35,519 bases of DNA from JBCAWW01 sp039024315. GTDB taxonomy: Bacteria > Bacteroidota > Bacteroidia > J057. The stretch is taken from assembly GCA_039024315.1 (NCBI GenBank), contig JBCCQN010000070.1, forward strand, positions 1 through 35,519, given 5' to 3'. The notes under the pieces were generated by a model. It had not been told where the DNA came from, made no database searches, and was given only the letters and a program-made list of their open reading frames with translations. Below, one piece after another: positions 23,268 through 29,064 of this stretch. The position numbers and the translations under genes were made by a program. Each line of letters opens with the position of its first letter. The first letter of the stretch is position 1.

Positions 23268-23294
23268 GCGGTGCTCTTTGGGGCGCCGCTTTTT
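23268..23294 (+). terminator. Intrinsic terminator after the cytochrome c gene
   Basis: Arms GCGGTGC (23268-23274) and GCGCCGC (23283-23289) pair with one G-U, followed directly by TTTTT. It lies 20 bases after the stop of the cytochrome gene. Confidence 0.75.
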
Positions 23295-23338
23295 GTTAAC
23301 TTTCCCAGCCTCTTTAAAGGCTAATATTTCTCCCACTT

Positions 23339-24676
23339 ATGAGAAGCATTATTTTCCTCATCCTCGTATTTCCCTTCCTATTGGCCGCTCAGGATACTTT
23401 TTCCATCGTCGCGGTGGACAGTATTACAGGAGAAGTAGGTAGTGCTGGCGCTTCCTGCTTAGATGCGAGTATCGTCACCGGAGGGGTATCCATTATTGGC
23501 GATCTAATCCCGGGTCGCGGTGCCATCAACACTCAATCCTTTTATCTCAGTGTCAACCAAAACAATGCCCGAAATCGGATGCTCATGGGCGATTCTCCTG
23601 ATCAAGTCATCAGTTTTTTAATCGCCAATGATGCCCAAAACAATCCGCAGGAGCGGCAGTATGGGGTCGCAGACTTGGCGCCCGATGGTTCACCCAGAGC
23701 CGCCGCCTTTACCGGAGTGGATTGCTTTGATTATAAAAATCAGATCGTTGGCTCCTACTACGCCATCCAAGGCAATATATTGGCCGGACAAGAGATTTTG
23801 GACTCTATGGAAAGTCGATTTCTCAATGCTAGCGGCTCACTCGCCGAACGCTTAATGGAAGCCCTGCAAGGCGCCAATGTCCCGGGAGCTGATAGCCGTT
23901 GCCTCAACGAAGGCGTTTCCTCCCGATCCGCCTATCTTCGCGTGGCCCGCCCCAATGATATTTATGGCAGTCCTTATTTGGATCTCGTAGTAGATCAGAC
24001 TCCTTTTGGGGAGGAACCGATTGATTCCCTGCAAAGCCTATTTGATGCTTGGACACCTCCAGAATGTAACTTTGCGATCCCAGCGGAGGTCTTACAAGTC
24101 AATCAAAATTGGGACACCACCTTATCTAGTAAAAATATATGGGTCTGCGAGGGAGACAGTCTCGTTCTCAGCGGTAATTTCAATACTGTTTTTCTAGAAG
24201 ACGGCGCATATTATCGTGGGACCACAGGCGGTCTCAATACGGTTTATATCCCCAAAATGGCGTCTTATGACGCAGGGAGCCAAACCATCAATACGATTTA
24301 TCATGGTCCCAAGGCGCAAATTATCAATGCGGGTGCCGCGCCTGATGTAACTTCCTGCGATAGTGTTACTTATGACTATAGCAATGCACCTCCCTCCATT
24401 TGCGCCTTCAACACCAGCATCGAGGCTTTCGCTGGTTTTGGGTGGCTCTACAGTTATGATGCTTCTGTTAGTAGTTTACGGCTGCGCCGAACGCTTAGTC
24501 TCAGCGCAGGTGAATTGAGCCTCTACGATATAAATGGGGCTTTGCTTGCGAAGCAGAGGGTAGAGGCAACCCAGTCTCAATTAGATTGGCAGATAAGTGA
24601 ATTGGCCCAAGGGGTCTATCTTTTACGTTGGCAATCTGAGACGAAAAAGCAAAGTGTGAAGTTGTTGCTTTATTGA
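23339..24676 (+). CDS. Secreted DUF1028 protein with T9SS type A sorting domain
   Basis: A 445-residue protein. After a signal peptide (about 1-17), residues 18-240 match DUF1028, an Ntn-hydrolase-like family: DTFSIVAVDSITGEVGSAGAS, GAINTQSFYLS, the YGVADL strand and the GVDCFDYKNQ region. A cysteine-bearing, unassigned region follows (about 245-370). The last 75 residues end LSLYDINGALLAKQ, then LAQGVYLLRWQSETKKQSVKLLLY, a type A T9SS C-terminal domain, so the protein is exported to the cell surface. The catalytic activity of DUF1028 proteins is not established. It stands alone after a terminator. Confidence 0.85.
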   Translation: MRSIIFLILVFPFLLAAQDTFSIVAVDSITGEVGSAGASCLDASIVTGGVSIIGDLIPGRGAINTQSFYLSVNQNNARNRMLMGDSPDQVISFLIANDAQNNPQERQYGVADLAPDGSPRAAAFTGVDCFDYKNQIVGSYYAIQGNILAGQEILDSMESRFLNASGSLAERLMEALQGANVPGADSRCLNEGVSSRSAYLRVARPNDIYGSPYLDLVVDQTPFGEEPIDSLQSLFDAWTPPECNFAIPAEVLQVNQNWDTTLSSKNIWVCEGDSLVLSGNFNTVFLEDGAYYRGTTGGLNTVYIPKMASYDAGSQTINTIYHGPKAQIINAGAAPDVTSCDSVTYDYSNAPPSICAFNTSIEAFAGFGWLYSYDASVSSLRLRRTLSLSAGELSLYDINGALLAKQRVEATQSQLDWQISELAQGVYLLRWQSETKKQSVKLLLY

Positions 24677-24688
24677 AGCGCGCAAGCA

Positions 24689-24790
24689 AGCGTTCTGCGC
24701 AGCAGTGAGCAAAACCAAAGATTGAACACAGAGGCACAGAGACACATAGGCTTTATGCTAGCCTTATGACTGAGCGTTCTGCGCAGCAGT
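24689..24790. repeat. Two direct copies of an 18-bp repeat, AGCGTTCTGCGCAGCAGT
   Basis: Exact copies occur at 24689-24706 and 24773-24790, in the 118-bp spacer between the convergent DUF1028 and DUF3299-like genes. Two further copies occur at 28312-28329 (inverted, 17 of 18) and 28383-28400 (imperfect). The core CTGCGCAG is itself palindromic. Confidence 0.85.
24724..24749. repeat. Intergenic ACACAGAG-type repeat
   Basis: The bases around CACAGAGGCACAGAGACACA resemble a short intergenic repeat that I recall from many environmental bacterial genomes. It sits between the two 18-bp repeats. Only one copy is in the window. Confidence 0.4.
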
Positions 24791-24794
24791 AAAC

Positions 24795-25334
24795 TTAAAG
24801 CGCTGAAGCCCCATCCAAGATGTAGTTGAGCTGATCGATATTGGAATCATTGAGCTTAAAATCGCCAACGAAAGTGCGGAATTCATCAGTGTGAAAAAGC
24901 ACATTTTCGAGATCCGCTATTTTGAGCTCCATCACCGACTCTGGACCGGCATTGCCACAAAAAAAGCATTGACTAAAGGGATAGGCAGAGAGCACATAAC
25001 GATCATAGGTAACAGGGATCACAAAGCCCGAAATGGCCACTTTTTCTCCCTCAAAGACTTTGACTGCAGGGCCAAAGGTGGGAAAAAGAAGAGAATCTTT
25101 TGCTTGTTCAAAATATCTGGGCTCAAATTTAACGTCCGCTAGGTCTCCCCAATTGATTTGTTGATAACCTTCGGGGATGACTACTTCTTTGCGCTCGTTG
25201 GCGGCCATGCTATTAGTCAAACTAATGCCTTGCTTAGGCTCGATGGGAGCGTTCTCCGCAGGAGTCTTTGCCTCCTCTTTACAAGCCCAAAGGCTTATTG
25301 CCAACAATAAAAGTAGCCCAAGATTAACCCTCAT
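24795..25334 (-). CDS. DUF3299-like CxxC lipoprotein (paralogue 1)
   Basis: A 179-residue lipoprotein starting MRVNLGLLLLLAISLWAC (lipobox cysteine 18). This start was chosen over two upstream ATGs because it begins the leader and gives a short (11-bp) overlap with the preceding gene. The domain core is INWGDLADVKFEPRY, PTFGPAVKVFEGEKVAISGF, VLSAYPFSQCFFCGNAGPES and VMELKIADL, with the CxxC motif in CFFCG. The layout resembles DUF3299 (COG3495) proteins, with a cysteine pair where those have a Cys/His-Pro segment. It is the last gene of the ABC unit. Metal binding or handling in the envelope is inferred from the cysteines and the neighbours. Confidence 0.65.
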   Translation of the reverse strand: MRVNLGLLLLLAISLWACKEEAKTPAENAPIEPKQGISLTNSMAANERKEVVIPEGYQQINWGDLADVKFEPRYFEQAKDSLLFPTFGPAVKVFEGEKVAISGFVIPVTYDRYVLSAYPFSQCFFCGNAGPESVMELKIADLENVLFHTDEFRTFVGDFKLNDSNIDQLNYILDGASAL

Positions 25335-25758
25335 AAGGACGCGCATTTTCGAGTATATAATTGAGTTCCAGCTCTGCATCATTCAACCGCAAGATACCAA
25401 TAAATGTTACTACTTGATCGGTTTCGTATTTACGTCGCTTTTTGGCCAATCTCAACTCCATGACCGACTCCTGCCCTGCTCCCCCGCAAAAAAAGCAGGT
25501 ATTGAAGGGATTGGCCGACAACACATATTGATTACCATCGATATCCATCGGCAGGACATAACCTTTGATGATCACTTCTTTACCCTCCAAGGCTTTGATA
25601 GCGTCTCCAAAGGTGGGCGTACCATACCAAACATTGGCGTCGTAATTTTGAATGTAACTGTACTGAACGTCGGACAAAAAGGTCCAATTAATCTTGTTTT
25701 GAGCAAAAAGTGTGCTACCCCATACCACTAATATGAATATCAAAAAGGATTTAGGCAT
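25324..25758 (-). CDS. DUF3299-like CxxC exported protein (paralogue 2)
   Basis: A 144-residue exported protein with a signal peptide ending near LFAQN (residue 21). It shares the layout of paralogue 1: INWTFLSDVQYSYI, PTFGDAIKALEGKEVIIKGYV, YVLSANPFNTCFFCGGAGQE and SVMELRLAKK. It has no lipobox, so it is probably soluble in the periplasm. Its start overlaps the permease stop by eight bases, and its stop is overlapped by the start of paralogue 1, so all are one operon. Function in the family is unknown; the ABC context suggests it serves the transporter. Confidence 0.7.
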   Translation of the reverse strand: MPKSFLIFILVVWGSTLFAQNKINWTFLSDVQYSYIQNYDANVWYGTPTFGDAIKALEGKEVIIKGYVLPMDIDGNQYVLSANPFNTCFFCGGAGQESVMELRLAKKRRKYETDQVVTFIGILRLNDAELELNYILENARPYEG

Positions 25759-27127
25759 TCGTTAATGTTTTGGCTATAGGTGTATTATACGCTTGAATCG
25801 CAGGAATGATTGCCGCGAGGAAGCCAATTACTAAAGTAATCAAAGCTAACACACCTTCTTCTTGCCAAAGAATAAAATCTGCGCCAAAATCATAATGATA
25901 TTGTTCAGTCAATACATTGGAGAGGACCCACATACCGGCCCGACTGGCTGCAATCCCTAATAAAAAGCCTAAAAGCGAAAGCATAAGTCCTTCGAGCAAT
26001 ACACTCCACAATAAATAAGTGGGAGAAGCCCCCAATGACCTCAGCAAAGCCATTTCATAGCGGCGTTCTTTGAGGCTATTGTAGAGCGAAATAAACACAC
26101 TCAAGGCCGAAACTAGCATGATGATGATCGCAAAAGCTCTCAGAGTGCCTACTCCAACCCCCATTTGTTTATTGATATAACTGAGCTCGGCCGCTGGCAA
26201 GACTGCTTTGAGTTTGGGATTTTGGTTGACCATGCCTGACAGCAGTAACGACATCCCTTCCTTGCCTTCCTCAAAAGACAGCATCATAGCCGTTATTTCC
26301 CCTAGCTCCCCCTCATGTTCATGCGCTTCGTGATCGTGCCCTTCTTCAGCATGCTCATGGTCATGATCTTCCCCTTCATGTTCATGGTCGTGCTCTTCCT
26401 CCCCATGCTCATGGTCATGCTCTTCGCCTTCATGAGCGTGGTCATGCTCTTCCTCCCCATGCTCATGATCATGCTCTTCCCCTTCATGAGCATGGTCGTG
26501 CTCTTCTTCATCATGCTGATGATCGTGGTCATGCACAGCAGGTAGTGTTCTTGAGTCCGTTAAGATCAATTGGTCCACTACCGAGTAGTCAGGCCCCAAA
26601 ATACCAACTACTTTGAGGGGTTTATCTGTATGTAGTTCGAGACCATGCCCGATGACTAGGGTGTCGCCAATTTTAAGTTGCGTTTCAGCGGCTACTCTTG
26701 CTCCTAAAACCACTTCTAAGACCTCATCCCATAGCCTACCTTCTGCGAGTTCTGCTCCATAGAGCTTGAGATAATCGTGGCTAGTTCCCATTACACGGTA
26801 GCCTTTATAGCCATCACCATAGGAAAGTGGGATGGCATATTTCACAGCGGGATGTTCCGCAAAAGACTCCACCTCTTCGTATTCTATATTGCCTGTAGGG
26901 CTACCAATTTGGTAGATGGAAGCCAGCATAATCTGCGTGGGACTACCATTAGCACCGATGATCAAGCCCACTCCACGTACGTTTTCTTTGAGTTGCTTAT
27001 CAAGCTGATAGTTCAGCAAAAAAAGTAAGGAAATCGTCCCTACGCCAAATACTAGCAACAACAGACTCAAAGAAGTATTGAGCGGTTTTGCGAGTAAATT
27101 TTTCCAGCTAAGATTGAGTATTGACAC
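25751..27127 (-). CDS. FtsX/MacB-type ABC permease with histidine-rich periplasmic insert
   Basis: A 458-residue permease. One helix near residues 15-40 precedes a large periplasmic domain (VGLIIGANGSPTQIMLASIY, LPVVG-like KVVGILGP strand), and three helices from about 330 to 450 contain the FtsX region (LRSLGASPTYLLWSVLLEGL). Residues 199-271 form an insert of about 26 histidines alternating with Asp/Glu, including three 18-residue units starting at 207, 225 and 243. It should lie in the periplasm, where it could hold Zn, Ni or Co ions. The ATPase gene lies 58 bases upstream. FtsX-type permeases usually move lipoproteins or drive conformational work, so direct ion transport is not assumed. 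Confidence 0.85.
   Translation of the reverse strand: MSILNLSWKNLLAKPLNTSLSLLLLVFGVGTISLLFLLNYQLDKQLKENVRGVGLIIGANGSPTQIMLASIYQIGSPTGNIEYEEVESFAEHPAVKYAIPLSYGDGYKGYRVMGTSHDYLKLYGAELAEGRLWDEVLEVVLGARVAAETQLKIGDTLVIGHGLELHTDKPLKVVGILGPDYSVVDQLILTDSRTLPAVHDHDHQHDEEEHDHAHEGEEHDHEHGEEEHDHAHEGEEHDHEHGEEEHDHEHEGEDHDHEHAEEGHDHEAHEHEGELGEITAMMLSFEEGKEGMSLLLSGMVNQNPKLKAVLPAAELSYINKQMGVGVGTLRAFAIIIMLVSALSVFISLYNSLKERRYEMALLRSLGASPTYLLWSVLLEGLMLSLLGFLLGIAASRAGMWVLSNVLTEQYHYDFGADFILWQEEGVLALITLVIGFLAAIIPAIQAYNTPIAKTLTNA
26348..26509 (-). repeat. Three tandem 54-bp units encoding the His/Glu-rich insert
   Basis: Units of 18 residues of the form EEEHDHAHEGEEHDHEHG occupy permease residues 207-224, 225-242 and 243-260. 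The first two are identical in protein and the third is degenerate. The repeat is in frame, so copy changes would keep the permease intact. Confidence 0.85.
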
Positions 27128-27185
27128 CGTTTGAATGTTGAAGGTTCAAATATGAAAGAAGAATGAAGCTTATTTTTAAATTACC

Positions 27186-27827
27186 TTAATAGGTGATAGG
27201 TTCCATTTCGACCTGTTTCAGCACTTGACTTTTGAGGCGATTGTCATGCGTCACGATGATCAATGCCGCCTCTTCTTGCTGGGCTTGGATGCTTAACAGG
27301 CGAAACACCTCATCACAATTTTCATCATCCAAAGCAGAAGTTGGTTCATCGGCTAAGATCAAACGAGGCTTATTGAGGATCGCCCTGACAATCGCCACTC
27401 TCTGCTGCTCCCCCACGCTGAGATTTTGGGTTTTTTGGTCCAACTTATCCGCTAGTTCGAGTCGCGAAAGCAAGAATTGTATCCGTTCCAGATCCTTATT
27501 TACCCCAGCCAAACGTTGAGCCAGCAAAAGGTTTTCTTTAACACTCAAGGAGCGGACAAAATGGGATTGCTGAAAAACTAGCCCAATGTTTTGTCCCCGA
27601 AACAGGTCTAATTCTCGTTGAGACATCTGAGTGAGGTCTGTCTGGCCAATAAAGACCGAACCCTGATCGGGTTTGCGAATTCCCGCTAGTAACTGTAATA
27701 GAGTGGTCTTGCCCGTGCCGGAACGGCCAAGTATCAACAGACTTTCACCTGGAGCACAACTGATATCCGGAAATTGGATACTTGTTGATTGGCGGTAAGC
27801 GAAAGATAGATTTTGGGTTCTTATCAT
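27186..27827 (-). CDS. ABC transporter ATPase (LolD/MacB-like)
   Basis: A 213-residue ATPase with the full ABC set: Walker A GRSGTGKTT at residues 34-42, Q-loop region LVFQQSHFV, signature LSVGEQQR near 136, Walker B LILADEPTSALDD near 156, and H-loop IIVTHDNRL near 195. It belongs to the LolD/MacB group that pairs with FtsX-type permeases, which follow here after 58 bases. It is the first gene of the leftward metal-linked operon. A -7/-33 promoter and a perfect palindrome lie just upstream, so expression is probably regulated. Confidence 0.92.
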   Translation of the reverse strand: MIRTQNLSFAYRQSTSIQFPDISCAPGESLLILGRSGTGKTTLLQLLAGIRKPDQGSVFIGQTDLTQMSQRELDLFRGQNIGLVFQQSHFVRSLSVKENLLLAQRLAGVNKDLERIQFLLSRLELADKLDQKTQNLSVGEQQRVAIVRAILNKPRLILADEPTSALDDENCDEVFRLLSIQAQQEEAALIIVTHDNRLKSQVLKQVEMEPITY

Positions 27828-27846
27828 ACTATTTTGTGAGCAAAAT

Positions 27847-27876
27847 CAAAGATATAGAATTTTTGCCTCCCCAAAA
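27847..27876 (-). promoter_or_regulatory. Promoter of the ABC/DUF3299 operon
   Basis: On the minus strand TATCTTTG (27847-27854) is a perfect TAnnTTTG -7 box, and TTTTG (27872-27876) lies 17 bases upstream as the -33 element. The -33 element is inside one arm of the palindrome, so a bound regulator would block it. The start codon follows 20 bases downstream. Confidence 0.65.
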
Positions 27877-27896
27877 TGCAACAAAGTTGCATTTTG
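27872..27896. promoter_or_regulatory. Perfect 25-bp palindromic operator (Zur/Fur-like) between divergent genes
   Basis: Arms CAAAATGCAAC (27872-27882) and GTTGCATTTTG (27886-27896) are perfectly complementary with spacer AAA. The site lies in the 108-bp gap between the ABC ATPase and MerC-like genes, over the -33 element of the first. A second loose pair, GCAAT (27898-27902) and ATTGC (27913-27917), follows. Size, AT/GC pattern and metal-linked neighbours suggest a Fur-family regulator such as Zur, but no regulator gene is in the window. Confidence 0.65.
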
Positions 27897-27935
27897 TGCA
27901 ATGTCGGTATAAATTGCGTCAAATTTATAAACTAG

Positions 27936-28310
27936 ATGTTTAGCTCGACCAAAAACAGGAAGCAGACCGCCGATTTTGTAGGGATTGTCAGTGCAATTGT
28001 GTGCTTGGTTCATTGCTTAGCGGGGCCAATCATATTGGGGACTTCTGCCCATCTACATGAGCATAGCCACTTTTTCTTAGATCCAGCCTGGAACTATTTA
28101 TTTTTAGGCTTTGGCTTCGCGGCGGTATTATTTTCGACCAAACATACCAAAAGTAAGTTTTTGCGCTATAGCCTTTGGACAACCTATGCCGCTTTAGCCC
28201 TAGCGGTCATATTTGAAACCTACGCTGATTACCTCCATTATGTGGTTTATGCTGCTTCGGTAGGCCTGATTATCGCTCATATTGTCAATTTGCGCAAGCA
28301 TTTTTCTTAG
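27936..28310 (+). CDS. MerC-like small membrane protein
   Basis: A 124-residue protein with about four membrane helices. The first helix ADFVGIVSAIVCLVHCLAGPII carries a C-x-x-x-C pair (Cys23, Cys27), the hallmark of the MerC domain (mercury resistance and related metal proteins). A short His-rich loop HLHEHSH at residues 39-45 follows. MerC-family proteins of Bacteroidota are common and often sit near metal-regulated genes; real mercury uptake is not supported because no mer regulator or reductase is nearby. It diverges from the ABC operon across the palindromic operator, so both are probably under the same control. It ends at one of the 17-bp repeats. Confidence 0.8.
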   Translation: MFSSTKNRKQTADFVGIVSAIVCLVHCLAGPIILGTSAHLHEHSHFFLDPAWNYLFLGFGFAAVLFSTKHTKSKFLRYSLWTTYAALALAVIFETYADYLHYVVYAASVGLIIAHIVNLRKHFS

Positions 28311-28311
28311 C

Positions 28312-28400
28312 GCTGCTGCGCAGAACGCTTATTCCTTGAGTGTACCTTAGATAAGCATTAGCGGCTAATGCCTACCGAAAAAAGCGTTCTGCGAAGCAGA
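28312..28400. repeat. Nested palindromic element (REPIN-like) after the MerC gene
   Basis: Outer arms are CTGCTGCGCAGAACGCT (28313-28329) and AGCGTTCTGCGAAGCAG (28383-28399), complementary except one base. An inner perfect hairpin GCATTAGC (28355-28362) / GCTAATGC (28364-28371) lies between. Copies of the arm are also found at 24689 and 24773. The nesting recalls REP doublets, but no RAYT transposase is present in the window. Confidence 0.6.
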
Positions 28401-28436
28401 AAGCCCTTAAGTCTATCTTGTCTGCTAAGTGATTTT

Positions 28437-28517
28437 ATCGCGAAGTATTAGGTAAAGAGTAAAAAAGTCTCGTTGAACCATTCGGTCTCAATACTAAGTA
28501 TTATTGTCTACGTACTT
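28437..28517 (-). repeat. Dispersed 3-prime-end repeat, copy C (partial)
   Basis: On the minus strand it starts AAGTACGTAGACAATAATAC about nine bases after the stop of the third DUF3299-like gene, then has GAGACCGAATGGTTCAACGAGAC, split by small gaps relative to copy A, and TACTCTTTACCTAATACTTC. The CCCGAAAGCTTTCGGG palindrome is missing, so the copy is shortened at its far end. Confidence 0.65.
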
Positions 28518-28525
28518 CAAAGTTA

Positions 28526-28951
28526 TTATTTAAGCTCTTTAGCCTCTAACAGTTCAAAGATCAGCCCCTCTTCATCGGCCACTAACTTGAGTTTTCCTTG
28601 GATTTTGACCTGATCATCGATGTCAAATTCCCAATCTTCCTCTATGGGTTTTAATTCTATCACGGTCTCACGACCGGCATTGCCACAGAAGTAACAGTTA
28701 TAAAAGGGATAGCGAGACAACACAAAGCGATTATTATCCACGGTTAAGGGCAACATAAAGCCTTCGATCAGCACCAATTCTCCATCCAGAGCTTTAAGCT
28801 CTTCCCCAAAGACGGGGACTTCACCACTTTCAGAACCTTTTGCCTCAAAAGTCAGCTTCGCTAAAGTCGTCCAGCTCAGCTTAGTTTGAGCGTTCGCCTG
28901 CAAGGCAAATAACATTAACAAGGTGCTAATCCAAAGATAAGAGGTCTTCAT
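28526..28951 (-). CDS. DUF3299-like CxxC exported protein (paralogue 3)
   Basis: A 141-residue exported protein with a signal peptide ending near ANAQT (residue 22). It repeats the layout of paralogues 1 and 2: LSWTTLAKLTFEAK, PVFGEELKALDGELVLIEGFMLP, FVLSRYPFYNCYFCGNAGRE, TVIELKP, with the C-x-F-C-G cysteine pair. It is transcribed separately, on the same strand as the other two but beyond the MerC gene. Its 3-prime end carries the dispersed repeat and its 5-prime side diverges from the aminopeptidase. A TAGCTTCG box about 35 bases upstream may be its promoter. Duplication within the locus is the likely origin. Confidence 0.65.
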   Translation of the reverse strand: MKTSYLWISTLLMLFALQANAQTKLSWTTLAKLTFEAKGSESGEVPVFGEELKALDGELVLIEGFMLPLTVDNNRFVLSRYPFYNCYFCGNAGRETVIELKPIEEDWEFDIDDQVKIQGKLKLVADEEGLIFELLEAKELK

Positions 28952-29026
28952 TGCGATAATTTACGTATCCCGACCCTATTAAGACGAAGCTAATGCGAGA
29001 AAAGCCACTTAGCCCGTCTTTTTTTT

Positions 29027-29034
29027 TATTTTTG
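29027..29034 (+). promoter_or_regulatory. Putative -7 box (TATTTTTG) for the M1 aminopeptidase gene
   Basis: A perfect TAnnTTTG match 30 bases before the ATG on the plus strand, after a T-rich run. No -33 TTTG was found, so support is moderate. Confidence 0.4.
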
Positions 29035-29064
29035 GGCCTTCTATCGATTCATAACCCATAAAAT

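Noticed and set aside
26315..26545. Methionine-rich plus-strand frame opposite the permease insert
   Set aside because: It is the complement of the His/Asp codon repeat in the permease; composition alone creates the open frame.
27936..28310. Mercury resistance operon
   Set aside because: Only a MerC-like protein is present; no MerR, MerA or MerT/P genes are found and the palindrome is not of MerR type.
24795..28310. A classical transposon around the metal module
   Set aside because: The bounding repeats are short, occur in additional copies, show no target duplication, and no transposase lies inside.
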